Below are positions 24,671 to 33,572 of a stretch of 64,000 nucleotides of DNA, piece by piece. Numbering within the stretch: the first letter of the stretch is position 1; each line of letters starts with the position of its first letter. The stretch is from contig NZ_JARVRS010000001.1 of assembly GCF_030209575.1 (NCBI RefSeq), positions 1,798,001-1,862,000 of the forward strand, given 5' to 3'. The notes under the pieces were generated by a model. The model had not been told where the DNA came from and searched no databases. It was given only the letters and a program-made list of their open reading frames with translations. The position numbers and the translations under genes were made by a program. The DNA is from Leifsonia sp. fls2-241-R2A-40a. Lineage in GTDB: Bacteria; Actinomycetota; Actinomycetes; Actinomycetales; Microbacteriaceae.

Positions 24671-25117
24671 TCAACTCTCCGTGGTCTCGAGCTCTTCGTA
24701 CGCGTCGGACGCCACCGCATTCACGACGGGTGCGGGGATGCGCTCGCTGTGGAGCACGACACCTCCCGACTCGAAGAAACGGCTCGCCAGGTTCTTGGCC
24801 CAGAGGTGTTCGATCACGAGGATCGCTCCGGTGGATCCGGGCTCGAGGAGTTCGGCGATCTGCGAGACGTCCTCGTCGCCGGCGATGCCGCTGGCCTCGA
24901 GAGTGATGTCGGTCATCCCGATCTCGTCGCCGATCTCCTGCAGCTCGATGATGTCGACGCTGCCGTCGTCGTGGCGCTCGACGAAGACCAGGTCGAGGAG
25001 TCGGACCGTCCCGCTCTCGACCAGTTCGAGGATCGCCTCGACGACTCCTGGCGAGGGCCGATCCGTGTCGAACTGCGCGACCATGAACTCCGCCGGACCG
25101 TATTCGAATTCGGCCAT
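24671..25117 (-). CDS. DUF6325-family protein
   Basis: A 148-residue acidic protein recognised as DUF6325: FEYGPAEFMVAQFD at the start, LELVESGTVRLLDLVFVERHDDGSVDIIEL in the middle, and AILVIEHLWAKNLASRFFESGGVVLHSERIPAPVV at the end. The family has no known activity. A conserved neighbour is a SHOCT-domain protein, as here, which suggests that the two act together, possibly at the membrane. The start ATG is at 25115-25117, with AAGGGG upstream. It diverges from the flavoprotein gene at 25299. Confidence 0.82.
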   Translation of the reverse strand: MAEFEYGPAEFMVAQFDTDRPSPGVVEAILELVESGTVRLLDLVFVERHDDGSVDIIELQEIGDEIGMTDITLEASGIAGDEDVSQIAELLEPGSTGAILVIEHLWAKNLASRFFESGGVVLHSERIPAPVVNAVASDAYEELETTES

Positions 25118-25298
25118 TTCAGCCCCTTTCCCGCGGTTCAGCCCGCTTCACGCGCACCATACTGCGCGGTCGAACGGCCCGGCAATGCATCATTTCCGGC
25201 GGAGTGCGGTCCTGGGAGTGTGCCCGGTCACATTCCTAGAATGGGGATGTCGACCGGAGCGGACCGCCGCTCTCGAGGACGGACCGAGGGAGCGCCGC

Positions 25299-26543
25299 AT
25301 GGGCGAGAAGAACTGGGCTGGCAACTACGAGTACCGCGCGGAGCGCATCGAGCGGCCGGCTTCTGTCGAGGAGATGCGGGAGCTCGTGGTCGGCGCCGCG
25401 TCCGTGCGGGCGCTGGGCAGCCGGCATTCGTTCAACGACCTCGCCGACACCCCGGGGCTGCTGGTCAGCACCGCGGGGCTGCCCGGGCCGGTCCGCATCG
25501 ACGAGGCGGCGCGGACGGTCACCGTCGGCGGCGGCGTCCGCTACGGCGACCTGGCCCGCGAGCTCCAGGAGGCCGGATGGGCGCTCCACAACCTCGCATC
25601 CCTCCCGCACATCTCCGTCGCGGGGGCGATCGCCACCGCGACGCACGGCTCGGGCGACCGCAACGGCAACCTGGCCACCGCGGTCGCGGGCCTGCGCATC
25701 CTGAACGGCTCGGGTGAGCTCGTCGACCTGCGGCGCGGCGATGACGGCTTCGAGGGGGCGGTGGTCGGTCTCGGCGCTCTCGGCGTGGTGACCGAGGTGA
25801 CCCTCGACATCCAGCCCACGTTCGACGCCCGGCAGCGCCTCTTCGGCGGAGTGCCGTGGGATGCCGTGCTCGGCCGCTTCGACGAGGTCACCTCCGCCGC
25901 GTACAGCGTGAGCCTCTTCACCACCTGGGACGAGGATGCGGTCGCCCTCGCCTGGCTCAAGGAGCTCGACGGCGAGCACACCCTCATCGAGGACGACTTC
26001 TTCGGAGCGTCGGCGCTCACCGAGGCCCGCCACATGATTCCGACGATGGATGTGCGGAACACCACCGAGCAGCTCGGCGTGGTCGGCCCGTGGAGCGAGC
26101 GCCTCGCGCACTTCCGGTTCGAGTTCACACCATCGAACGGCGAAGAGATCCAGTCCGAGTACCTCGTGCCGCGCGCTCGCGCGGTCGAGGCGATCGAAGC
26201 GGTCCGCGCGCTCGCGCCGGTGATCGCCCCGCTGCTGCAGATCTCGGAGATCCGCACCATCGCGGCCGACGACCTGTGGCTGTCGACGGCGTTCGGGACG
26301 GACGCCGTGGGCCTGCACTTCACCTGGTTCCGCGACCAGGCCGGGGTGGAGGCGGTGCTCCCGCAGCTCGAGGCGGCGCTGCTCCCGCTGGGCGCGCGTC
26401 CGCACTGGGGGAAGCTCTACGTCGACCGCGACGGTGTCGTGCCGTCCCTCTACCCGCGCCTCGCCGACTTCGCGGAACTGGCCGGGCGCTTCGACCCCGA
26501 GGGCCGCTTCCGCAACCCGTTCCTCACGCGCCTCCTCGGCTGA
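25299..26543 (+). CDS. FAD-linked alditol oxidase-like protein
   Basis: A 414-residue flavoprotein with the FAD_binding_4 fold and a D-arabinono-1,4-lactone-oxidase-type C-terminus. The His of SRHSFND near residue 46 matches the covalent FAD attachment site of Streptomyces alditol oxidase. LHNLASLPHISVAGAIATATHGSG is almost the family consensus, and the C-terminal HWGKLY block carries a catalytic-site region. These enzymes oxidise polyols such as xylitol or sorbitol with oxygen, releasing H2O2. The length equals AldO (about 418). The ATG at 25299 is preceded by GAGGGAG. It converges with purD. Confidence 0.9.
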   Translation: MGEKNWAGNYEYRAERIERPASVEEMRELVVGAASVRALGSRHSFNDLADTPGLLVSTAGLPGPVRIDEAARTVTVGGGVRYGDLARELQEAGWALHNLASLPHISVAGAIATATHGSGDRNGNLATAVAGLRILNGSGELVDLRRGDDGFEGAVVGLGALGVVTEVTLDIQPTFDARQRLFGGVPWDAVLGRFDEVTSAAYSVSLFTTWDEDAVALAWLKELDGEHTLIEDDFFGASALTEARHMIPTMDVRNTTEQLGVVGPWSERLAHFRFEFTPSNGEEIQSEYLVPRARAVEAIEAVRALAPVIAPLLQISEIRTIAADDLWLSTAFGTDAVGLHFTWFRDQAGVEAVLPQLEAALLPLGARPHWGKLYVDRDGVVPSLYPRLADFAELAGRFDPEGRFRNPFLTRLLG

Positions 26544-26591
26544 GGCGGCTGCGCGCGGCCGCGCGCCGCGCGGGCCGCCGCGCGCCGGCTG

Positions 26592-27854
26592 TCAGCGGTC
26601 GGCGACGCGGGCGGCGATGTCGGTGCGGTACTGCCCTCCGGCGAGGTGGATGTGGTCGAGCGCCGCGTAGGCGCGGTCGCGCGCCTCGGCGAAGCCGGTG
26701 CCGCGGGCGACGACCGACAGCACGCGGCCGCCCGTCGCGAGCAGCTCTCCGGTCGCCTCGTCGCGAGCGGTCGCCGCGTGGGCGATCGTCACCTCGGGGA
26801 CACCGGCCGCCTCGGCCAGCCCGGTGAGGGGGCGACCGGTCTGCGGCGACTCGGGGTAGCCCTCGCTCGCCAGCACCACGGTGACCGCGGTGTCCAGGGC
26901 GAACTCCGGGCGGGGCAGCCCGGAGAGCCCGCCGGTCGCGGCGGCGAAGAGCAGCGTGGACAGCGGGGTGACGAGCCGGGGGAGGACGACCTGGGTCTCC
27001 GGGTCGCCGAAGCGGGCGTTGAACTCGATCACCCGGATGCCGCGGTCGGTCAGGATCAGGCCGCAGTACAGCAGCCCGATGAACGGGGTCTGCTCCCGGG
27101 CCATCGTCCGCACGGTGGGCAGCGCGATCGTCTCGATGACCTCGTCAACGAAGCCGTCCGGCAGCCACGGCAGAGGGGAGTAGGCGCCCATCCCGCCGGT
27201 GTTCGGACCCGCGTCGCCGTCGAGGAGGCGCTTGTAGTCCTGCGCTGGGGAGAGCGGCAGCACGTCGTGCCCGTCGCTGACCAGGAACAGCGACACCTCC
27301 TGCCCGTCGAGGAACTCCTCGACCAGCACGCCGCCGTGCAGCAGCCACTGCGTCGCGTGTTCGACCGCGGCGTCGCGGTCCTCCGTCACGAGCACGCCCT
27401 TGCCCGCGGCCAGGCCGTCCGCCTTGACGACGTACGGAGCGCCGAACTCGTCGATCGCTGTCAGCGCTTCGGCGAGGGTCTCGGCGCGCACGGCGCGGCC
27501 GGTGGGGACGCCGGCGGCATCCATGATCCGCTTCGCGAAGGCCTTCGACCCTTCCAACTGGGCCGCAGCCTTGCCCGGCCCGAACACCGCGATGCCGCGC
27601 GTGCGCAGCGGGTCGGCGACGCCCGCGACCAGCGGGGCCTCCGGACCGATCACGACCAGCTCGATCGCGTTCTCGACGGCGTACTCGGTGACCGCCTCGC
27701 CGTCGAGCGGATCGAGCCCGAGCTCGACCGGCACGTCCTGCGCGATGCCGGCGTTGCCGGGTGCGGCGACGATCTCGTGCCGCTCCTCCTCGGCCAGGAG
27801 CGCGGTGATGATGGCGTGCTCACGGGCACCGGAACCGAGGACGAGAATCTTCAC
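26592..27854 (-). CDS. purD: Phosphoribosylamine-glycine ligase
   Basis: A 420-residue GAR synthetase that joins phosphoribosylamine and glycine with ATP. It opens with VKILVLGSGAREHAI, then LVVIGPEAPLVAGVAD, GPGKAAAQLEGSKAFAKRIM, the ATP-grasp loop PYVVKADGLAAGKGVLV, and FNARFGDPETQVVLPRL. The start is GTG (27852-27854); extra open frame upstream has no family content. The intergenic space before the alditol-oxidase-like gene (26544-26591) contains a perfect 16-bp GC palindrome (GCGCGCGGCCGCGCGC) that might act as a terminator. Confidence 0.96.
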   Translation of the reverse strand: MKILVLGSGAREHAIITALLAEEERHEIVAAPGNAGIAQDVPVELGLDPLDGEAVTEYAVENAIELVVIGPEAPLVAGVADPLRTRGIAVFGPGKAAAQLEGSKAFAKRIMDAAGVPTGRAVRAETLAEALTAIDEFGAPYVVKADGLAAGKGVLVTEDRDAAVEHATQWLLHGGVLVEEFLDGQEVSLFLVSDGHDVLPLSPAQDYKRLLDGDAGPNTGGMGAYSPLPWLPDGFVDEVIETIALPTVRTMAREQTPFIGLLYCGLILTDRGIRVIEFNARFGDPETQVVLPRLVTPLSTLLFAAATGGLSGLPRPEFALDTAVTVVLASEGYPESPQTGRPLTGLAEAAGVPEVTIAHAATARDEATGELLATGGRVLSVVARGTGFAEARDRAYAALDHIHLAGGQYRTDIAARVADR

Positions 27855-27945
27855 GCCCCCAATGCTAGAGGGAGCGGATGCGGCCGACAGGCTCCGCCCG
27901 CAACCTGTGGACAACCCGCCGCAACCGGGTGGGAGGATGGATCGC

Positions 27946-28302
27946 ATGGCGAAGGCGAAGATCCCGGACGAGGTGGGCGGACCGGCCGTGCGAACGGCCG
28001 TCGCCGGGGACGCCGACCGCAACACCACGGCCACCGCCGTGCGCTACCTGCTCCAGCTGCTCGCGGAGCGCGCGCCCGGCAACACCGTCGAGGTCCGCGT
28101 GCCGCCCTTCGGTGCCGTGCAGTGCATCCCCGGACCCCGCCACACCCGCGGGACTCCGCCCAACGTCATCGAGACCGACGCGGCGACCTGGCTGGCCCTC
28201 GCCTCCGGCTCCCTGACCTGGGACGACGGCCTGGCGTCCGGTTCGGTGCGCGCCTCCGGCCAGCGCGCCTCCCTCGAGGGCCTCATCCCGCTTCGCTACT
28301 GA
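27946..28302 (+). CDS. Sterol-carrier-family (SCP-2-like) small protein
   Basis: A 118-residue protein. It begins MAKAKIPDEVG, then has NTTATAVRYLLQLLAERAPGNTVEVRVPPFGAVQCIPGPRHTRGTPPNVIETDAATWLALASG, which matches the MDMPI/SCP-2-like domain used in actinobacterial sterol-carrier-family proteins. The role is unknown; related domains bind small hydrophobic ligands or mycothiol. ATG 27946 is chosen because GGGAGG at 27931-27936 lies at a normal distance. The in-frame ATG at 27937 would touch the ribosome site. It diverges from purD, with 91 bp between them. Confidence 0.75.
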   Translation: MAKAKIPDEVGGPAVRTAVAGDADRNTTATAVRYLLQLLAERAPGNTVEVRVPPFGAVQCIPGPRHTRGTPPNVIETDAATWLALASGSLTWDDGLASGSVRASGQRASLEGLIPLRY

Positions 28303-28314
28303 CGCCCGGCAGGG

Positions 28315-28446
28315 TCAGGGATGCACGCCGAACAGCACCGCGACCACCGCTGCCCCGGCCATCACGGTCGCGAAGGCGGCGACGCCGACTCGGGCGAGGA
28401 CCGCGCGCAGCGCAGGAACAGTGGATGGCCGAGGAGAGGTGCTCAC
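28315..28446 (-). CDS. Small single-pass membrane protein (43 residues)
   Basis: A short minus-strand frame reading VSTSPRPSTVPALRAVLARV and then a hydrophobic helix rich in Ala and Val (AAFATVMAGAAVVAVLFG), ending in HP-stop. The GTG is at 28444-28446. It occupies an otherwise empty gap between the sterol-carrier-family gene and the next plus-strand gene, and stops 12 bp from the former. The hydrophobic profile favours a real small membrane protein, but no ribosome site better than GAGATGG is seen and no homologue can be named. Confidence 0.45.
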   Translation of the reverse strand: MSTSPRPSTVPALRAVLARVGVAAFATVMAGAAVVAVLFGVHP

Positions 28447-28520
28447 ACCATCTCAGACGTGATGATCAAGGCTCCATGACGCGCGACGGCCGCCCAGCTT
28501 CGGTCTGGGAGAATGAAGCC

Positions 28521-28964
28521 ATGAGCGACACCCCCGAGCAGCCGCGCCCGAGCGACGAGACGCCCGACGCGCGGCCCGAGGACGCCGTGCAGCCCGAGGA
28601 GACGGTCACCCCGGCCGAGGTCAGCGTGCGACGCTCGCCGCGGTACTTCCGCTTCATGATCACCGGCGCCGTCCTGTTCGGGATCATCGCGCTCATCCTC
28701 ACCTTCTCGTTCCCCGAGAATCCGACCTACGACCGGGGCTCCGTCTTCGGCTTCCTGCTCGCGGTGTGCGCCACGATCGGTGTCGCCGTCGGCGCGGTCG
28801 TGGCGCTCCTCCTCGATCGGGCGACCGCCCGTCGAGCGCGCAGCGTGCAGGCGGATAGAATCGACGTGCGCATCCCCGAGTCCGGCTCGTCGCCCGCGCG
28901 GCGCGACGGCTCGCAGCCGGAGCCCGGCACGCAGAACGACAGCACGAGCGACACCCAGAGCTGA
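28521..28964 (+). CDS. Two-helix membrane protein upstream of purF
   Basis: A 147-residue protein. The N-terminus of about 45 residues is acidic and Pro-rich (PEQPRPSDETPDARPED). Two membrane helices follow (FMITGAVLFGIIALILTF and VFGFLLAVCATIGVAVGAVVALLL, with the periplasmic loop SFPENPTYDRGS between). The tail is basic, then Ser/Asp-rich. Similar proteins in Microbacteriaceae carry vague transporter names, but no catalytic or transport motif is visible. The ATG at 28521 follows GAGAATGAAGCC, a weak ribosome site. purF starts 29 bp downstream, so co-transcription is likely. Confidence 0.75.
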   Translation: MSDTPEQPRPSDETPDARPEDAVQPEETVTPAEVSVRRSPRYFRFMITGAVLFGIIALILTFSFPENPTYDRGSVFGFLLAVCATIGVAVGAVVALLLDRATARRARSVQADRIDVRIPESGSSPARRDGSQPEPGTQNDSTSDTQS

Positions 28965-28993
28965 ACATCCCGACTTCCTGAAAGGGGTCCGCT

Positions 28994-30565
28994 GTGGCCG
29001 GAGGCGACGGTCTTCTCACTCACGATCTGCTGCCCGGAGAGAAGGGGCCACAGGATGCCTGCGGCGTCTTCGGCGTCTGGGCTCCCGGTGAGGAGGTCGC
29101 CAAGCTCAGCTACTTCGGGCTCTACGCGCTGCAGCACCGCGGCCAGGAGTCGGCGGGCATCGCGACGAGCGACGGCGACAAGATCCTCATCTACAAAGAC
29201 ATGGGGCTCGTCTCACAGGTGTTCAACGAGAACGCCCTGAACTCGCTGCCGGGCCACATCGCCGTCGGCCACACCCGCTACTCGACGACCGGCGCATCCA
29301 GCTGGCAAAACGCGCAGCCGACGCTCGGCTCCACCGCCAGCGGCACGGTCGCCCTCGGCCACAACGGCAACCTGACCAACACCGCCGAGCTCATGCAGCT
29401 CGTCCACGAGCGCTACCCGCAGCACGACGGCGAGCTCTCCCGCGGCAACACGACCGACACGGCCGTCGTCACGGCGCTGCTCACCGGCGACCTCGACCAC
29501 ACTCTCGAGTCGACGGCGCTGGAGGTGCTCCCGCGCCTGCGCGGCGCCTTCTGCCTGGTCTTCATGGACGAGCACACGCTCTACGCCGCGCGCGACCCGC
29601 AGGGCGTCCGCCCACTGGTGCTCGGCCGTCTGGAGCGCGGCTGGGTCGTCGCCTCCGAGACCGCAGCGCTCGACATCGTCGGCGCCAGCTTCGTTCGCGA
29701 GGTCGAGCCCGGCGAGCTGATCGCCATCGACGAGAACGGCCTCCGCAGCCAGCGCTTCGCCACCGAGAAGCGCGCGGGCTGTGTCTTCGAGTACGTCTAC
29801 CTCGCGCGTCCCGACACCACCATCGCCGGGCGCGGCGTCTACGAGGCGCGCGTCGAAATGGGCCGCCAGCTCGCCCGCGAGCACGCCGTGGACGCCGACC
29901 TCGTCATCCCGACGCCCGAATCCGGCACGCCCGCGGCGATCGGCTACGCGCAGGCGTCCGGCATCCCGTTCGGTCAGGGTCTGGTCAAGAACTCCTACGT
30001 CGGCCGCACGTTCATCCAGCCGTCGCAGACCATCCGCCAGCGCGGTATCAAGCTCAAGCTGAACCCGCTGAAGGAGGTCATCAAGGGCAAGCGCCTGATC
30101 GTGGTCGACGACTCGATCGTCCGCGGCAACACGCAGCGCGCTCTGGTCTCCATGCTGCGCGAGGCGGGCGCCGCCGAGGTGCACGTCCGCATCTCCAGCC
30201 CGCCCATCACCTGGCCGTGCTTCTACGGCATCGACTTCGCCTCCCGCGCTGAGCTGATCGCGACCGGTCTGGGGGTGGAGGAGGTGCGCCAGTCCATCGG
30301 CGCCGACAGCCTCGGCTACCTCTCCGAGGACGGCATGATCGACGCCACCGAGCAGCCGCGCGAGCGTCTCTGCACGGCCTGCTTCACCGGCGTCTACCCC
30401 ATCGAGCTGCCGGATGCGCACCACCTGGGCAAGAACCTGCTGGAGCGCCCGTCCGTGTCGCCCACCGACGACGGCTCCGACGCCACGTCCGACGGCTGCG
30501 AGCCCGGCCCCGACTCCGAACTCGAGCCCCTCCTCTCCTTCGGCGACCCCGCCCGGCAGGAGTAG
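28994..30565 (+). CDS. purF: Amidophosphoribosyltransferase
   Basis: A 523-residue enzyme that makes phosphoribosylamine from PRPP and glutamine, the committed step of purine synthesis. After a 22-residue leader the N-terminal nucleophile is Cys23 of DACGVFG, which suggests autoprocessing. The glutaminase half includes LQHRGQESAGIA and GHTRYSTTG. The phosphoribosyltransferase half has RLIVVDDSIVRGNT (PRPP loop). The cluster-ligand-type cysteines CFYG and LCTACFTG hint at the iron-sulfur class seen in Bacillus. The start is GTG at 28994 with AAAGGGG upstream. purM follows after 43 bp. Confidence 0.97.
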   Translation: MAGGDGLLTHDLLPGEKGPQDACGVFGVWAPGEEVAKLSYFGLYALQHRGQESAGIATSDGDKILIYKDMGLVSQVFNENALNSLPGHIAVGHTRYSTTGASSWQNAQPTLGSTASGTVALGHNGNLTNTAELMQLVHERYPQHDGELSRGNTTDTAVVTALLTGDLDHTLESTALEVLPRLRGAFCLVFMDEHTLYAARDPQGVRPLVLGRLERGWVVASETAALDIVGASFVREVEPGELIAIDENGLRSQRFATEKRAGCVFEYVYLARPDTTIAGRGVYEARVEMGRQLAREHAVDADLVIPTPESGTPAAIGYAQASGIPFGQGLVKNSYVGRTFIQPSQTIRQRGIKLKLNPLKEVIKGKRLIVVDDSIVRGNTQRALVSMLREAGAAEVHVRISSPPITWPCFYGIDFASRAELIATGLGVEEVRQSIGADSLGYLSEDGMIDATEQPRERLCTACFTGVYPIELPDAHHLGKNLLERPSVSPTDDGSDATSDGCEPGPDSELEPLLSFGDPARQE

Positions 30566-30608
30566 CCCGCTGGCAGCTGCCCTCCCCGGCCGCCGATACG
30601 ATGGTGGG

Positions 30609-31718
30609 GTGACAGACTCCAGCGCCTCCTACGCCGCAGCAGGCGTCGACACCGCGGCCGGCGACCGGGCCGTCGAGCTGATGAAGGCGGCGGTCGGCCG
30701 CACGCACGGACCGGAGGTCCTCGGCGGCGTCGGCGGCTTCGCCGGCCTGTTCGACGTCTCCTTCCTCAAGGACTTCGCTCGCCCGCTGCTGGCCACCTCG
30801 ACCGACGGCGTCGGCACGAAGGTCGCCCTCGCGCAGGCGCTCGACAAGCACGACACGATCGGGCAGGACCTGGTCGGCATGGTCGTCGACGACATCGTCG
30901 TGGTCGGCGCACGACCGCTGTTCATGACCGACTACATCGCCTGCGGCAAGGTGGTCCCCGAGCGGATCGCCGCGATCGTCGCCGGCATCGCCCAGGCCTG
31001 CGCCCAGACCGGCACGGCCCTGGTCGGCGGCGAGACCGCCGAGCACCCCGGCCTGCTCGGCCCGGACGACTACGACGTCGCAGGCGCCGCGGTCGGCGCC
31101 GTCGAGGCCGACGCCGTGCTCGGGGCCGACCGTGTGCGCGACGGGGATGTCGTCCTCGCGATGGCCTCGTCCGGACTGCACTCCAACGGCTACTCGCTGG
31201 TGCGTCACATCCTGGCGGCCCGGGGTATCGGCTTCACCGACCAGTCCGCGGAGTTCGGTGGCGTCGTCGGCGAGGCGCTCCTCGAGCCGACGCGGCTCTA
31301 CACGGCACCGCTGCTGCGGGTGCTGCAGGATCCGTCGCTCGCCGGCGCGCTCCACTCGCTCAGCCACGTGACCGGCGGGGGAATCGCGGCGAACCTCGCA
31401 CGCGTGCTCCCGGTCGGCTCGTGGGTCGAGGTGGACCGTTCGACGTGGTCGCCGACGCCGGTGTTCCGCATCCTGAGCGACCTCGCGGGCAGCTCGCTCG
31501 AGTCGAGCGAGGGCACCTGGAACCTCGGAATCGGGATGTTCGCGGTCGTGGCTCCGGAGGCGGCGGATGCGGTCGCCGCGGCGATCACCGCCGACGGCAT
31601 CCCCACCTGGCGCGCGGGCACGGTCTCCACCGCGCCACGCGACCTGGCCGGGTTCGAGCAGGGCGCCAAGGGCGTCGACGGCGGCGCGGTGCGCCTCGTC
31701 GGCTCCTACGCAGGCTGA
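30609..31718 (+). CDS. purM: Phosphoribosylformylglycinamidine cyclo-ligase
   Basis: A 369-residue AIR synthetase that closes the imidazole ring of FGAM using ATP. Landmarks are SYAAAGVDTAAGDRAVELMK, LATSTDGVGTKVALAQ, VGMVVDDIVVVGARPLFMTDYIACGK, GETAEHPGLL (where many have GETAEMPG) and SSGLHSNGYSLVR, then HVTGGGIAANLARVLP. The start is GTG at 30609. TACGAT at 30597-30602 lies 6 bases before it, so a leaderless message from its own promoter is possible. It is downstream of purF on the same strand. Confidence 0.96.
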   Translation: MTDSSASYAAAGVDTAAGDRAVELMKAAVGRTHGPEVLGGVGGFAGLFDVSFLKDFARPLLATSTDGVGTKVALAQALDKHDTIGQDLVGMVVDDIVVVGARPLFMTDYIACGKVVPERIAAIVAGIAQACAQTGTALVGGETAEHPGLLGPDDYDVAGAAVGAVEADAVLGADRVRDGDVVLAMASSGLHSNGYSLVRHILAARGIGFTDQSAEFGGVVGEALLEPTRLYTAPLLRVLQDPSLAGALHSLSHVTGGGIAANLARVLPVGSWVEVDRSTWSPTPVFRILSDLAGSSLESSEGTWNLGIGMFAVVAPEAADAVAAAITADGIPTWRAGTVSTAPRDLAGFEQGAKGVDGGAVRLVGSYAG

Positions 31719-31736
31719 CGCCACGTCACCCTTTTT
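31716..31736 (+). terminator. Weak intrinsic terminator after purM
   Basis: TGACG (31716-31720, beginning in the purM stop codon) pairs with CGTCA (31724-31728), then CCC and five T. The stem is short, so this is a tentative call. Confidence 0.35.
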
Positions 31737-31778
31737 GGTCGGAGCGGCGAGGGCCGGCCGCCCGCTAGAGTGGCGCGT

Positions 31779-33101
31779 GTGAGCCGACCGCACGCCAGCC
31801 TTCGCCTGGTGTTCGGGGTCACATTCGCGGCCTTCGCGGCCGTCCTCGTCGTGGCTCCCGCGGTCGCGGCGTCCGCCTCGCCCTCCGCTGCTCCCAGCAC
31901 TCCGGTCCCGACGCCGTCCTCGACGTCGAGCCGTCCCCCGAGCCCCGCCTCGACCCCCGCGTCCGCCGCGCTGGTCCCGCTCGTGGACTGCATTCAGGAT
32001 GCGCCCCTCGGCGCCGTCTCGTCGCGCACGGTCGTCCTCGGCTACCGCTCGACGGACTCCGCCCCTCTCACGATGCCTGCGGGCGCCGGAGCGAACGACC
32101 TCACGGCGGGCGCCGCCGGTCGCGGGCAGCCCACGGAATTCCAACCGGGCGAGCACCACGGCGTCTGGCTGCTGACCGTGGACGCGGCGGCCGAGCCGGA
32201 TCTGGCGTGGCGCCTCGGCACCACCCAGGTCCCCTTCGATTCGGCTCCCGCGTGCACGGCGGCGACCACGGTGACCGTCAGCGCCCCCGCGCCCGTCGCA
32301 GCGGGTGGCGTCGTCTCGCTGTCGGCCACGGTGGCCAGGATGCTGCTCGCCGCCCCCGGCACCGGCACGGTCGCCTTCGCTCTCGACGGGGGCACCCCGG
32401 TCGGGGCATCCCTCTCGCCGACGGGCGTCGCGCTTGCCGACCTGCCGGTGCCGACCGCCGGACCCCACACCGTGACTGCGACCTACCGTCCCGCCGACGG
32501 GTCCGCGCTCCTGTCCTCGGTCGGGACGGTCGCCTTCGACGCCGCCGCGGCCAGTTCACCGCTCAGCGTCTCAGCGGACTCGGTCGTCGCCGGGAGCACG
32601 GATGTCTCCGTCGCGATCACCCGGCCGACCGCCGTCGGGGCTGCGACCGTCGACGTCATGACCGCCGACGGCACCGCGCACGCCGGCCCGGACTACACGG
32701 CGCTCACGACCACGGTCACGCTGGCCGACGGGCAGGCCTCCGCCACGGTGCGCATCCCGCTCGCCTCTCGACCGCCCGGCTCGCCCGCGGCGACCTTCTT
32801 CGTGCTGCTGCAGCGCGCGTCCACCGCGGTCACGGCCGCCTCCGCGACCGTCGCGCTGCCGGCCGTTCCGCCGGCGCCCGCCGCGGCTGCAGCGGGCGGC
32901 GACACCCACGCGGGCGCCGGCGGCGCGGTGTCCTCCGCGCTCCCGCCGGACGACCCCACGGCCGTCAGCCCGGCGGCCGCCACCGCACGGGCCGGACAAG
33001 ACCTCGCGATGATGCTCGGCGGGGTCCTGCTGACCGGTGGCGGCATCCTGGGCGCCGTCGGACTGGTCCGCGCCGCGGGGGTACGCGAAGCGCGGGCATG
33101 A
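31779..33101 (+). CDS. Secreted, membrane-anchored protein with bacterial Ig-like and Calx-beta domains
   Basis: A protein of about 440 residues. It has a signal peptide (RLVFGVTFAAFAAVLVVAPAVAASA), then a Ser/Pro/Thr-rich linker. A first domain of unknown type contains two Cys. An Ig-like domain runs over VVSLSATVARMLLAAPGTGTVAFALDGGTP to VTATYRPADGSA. A Calx-beta module is recognised by MTADGTAHAGPDYTALTTT and VTLADGQASATVRIPL. After an Ala/Gly-rich stretch one C-terminal helix (MMLGGVLLTGGGILGAVGLV) and a basic tail anchor it. It is probably a surface or adhesion protein; function unknown. GTG 31779 is preferred over GTG 31770 because TAGAGT (31766-31771) would give a leaderless start at 31779. 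Confidence 0.75.
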   Translation: MSRPHASLRLVFGVTFAAFAAVLVVAPAVAASASPSAAPSTPVPTPSSTSSRPPSPASTPASAALVPLVDCIQDAPLGAVSSRTVVLGYRSTDSAPLTMPAGAGANDLTAGAAGRGQPTEFQPGEHHGVWLLTVDAAAEPDLAWRLGTTQVPFDSAPACTAATTVTVSAPAPVAAGGVVSLSATVARMLLAAPGTGTVAFALDGGTPVGASLSPTGVALADLPVPTAGPHTVTATYRPADGSALLSSVGTVAFDAAAASSPLSVSADSVVAGSTDVSVAITRPTAVGAATVDVMTADGTAHAGPDYTALTTTVTLADGQASATVRIPLASRPPGSPAATFFVLLQRASTAVTAASATVALPAVPPAPAAAAAGGDTHAGAGGAVSSALPPDDPTAVSPAAATARAGQDLAMMLGGVLLTGGGILGAVGLVRAAGVREARA

Positions 33102-33195
33102 CGAACCGCGGACGAGGCGTGACGAACGTCCGGGACAAGCCGTGACGCTCAGGCGTCAGGCCTCAGCGAGGGATGCTCGACGGCGACCCGCAGCG

Positions 33196-33429
33196 CTACG
33201 CGCGCTTCGGAGTGCCCGTCTCCTCGTCTTCGTCCTCGTACTCGTAGGCGTCTTCCGACTCGGTCTCTTCGTCCGACTCGTACTCGGCCCACTTGGCGTA
33301 CTGCTCGTCTTCGCCGTGGGAATGACCAGTGAGCTCACGCTCCAGGGCGTCGTAGTTCACATTGGGACTGAACGACTTCAACTGCCGCGCAATCTTGGTG
33401 TGTTTTGCCTTTTGACGGCCGCGCCCCAT
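33196..33429 (-). CDS. DUF3073-family protein
   Basis: A 77-residue protein. It begins MGRGRQKAKHTKIARQLKSF, contains NVNYDALERELTG and AKWAEY, and ends in a strongly acidic Glu/Asp/Tyr-rich tail. This is the conserved actinobacterial DUF3073 layout of basic head and acidic tail. The function is unknown. The ATG at 33427-33429 has AAAGGGGG upstream. The 142 bases up to the next gene carry two TAGCATG words 12 bp apart (33500-33518). Confidence 0.92.
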   Translation of the reverse strand: MGRGRQKAKHTKIARQLKSFSPNVNYDALERELTGHSHGEDEQYAKWAEYESDEETESEDAYEYEDEDEETGTPKRA

Positions 33430-33572
33430 GCGTGACCCCCTTTTGGTCCCAGCCCGGGCGAGAGAGGCTCCCCGGGGATCGAATAGAAACAGTGAAAACT
33501 AGCATGGAGTTTAGCATGCGGACATCACGGACCCCCGAGTTCCCGCACAGCGAGAAGTGATGGGATGAGCGC

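Noticed and set aside
26544-26591. GC palindrome between the alditol-oxidase-like gene and purD as a definite terminator
   Set aside because: The stem is perfect but there is no U-run and the sequence is plain GC repeats, so it is mentioned only as a possibility.
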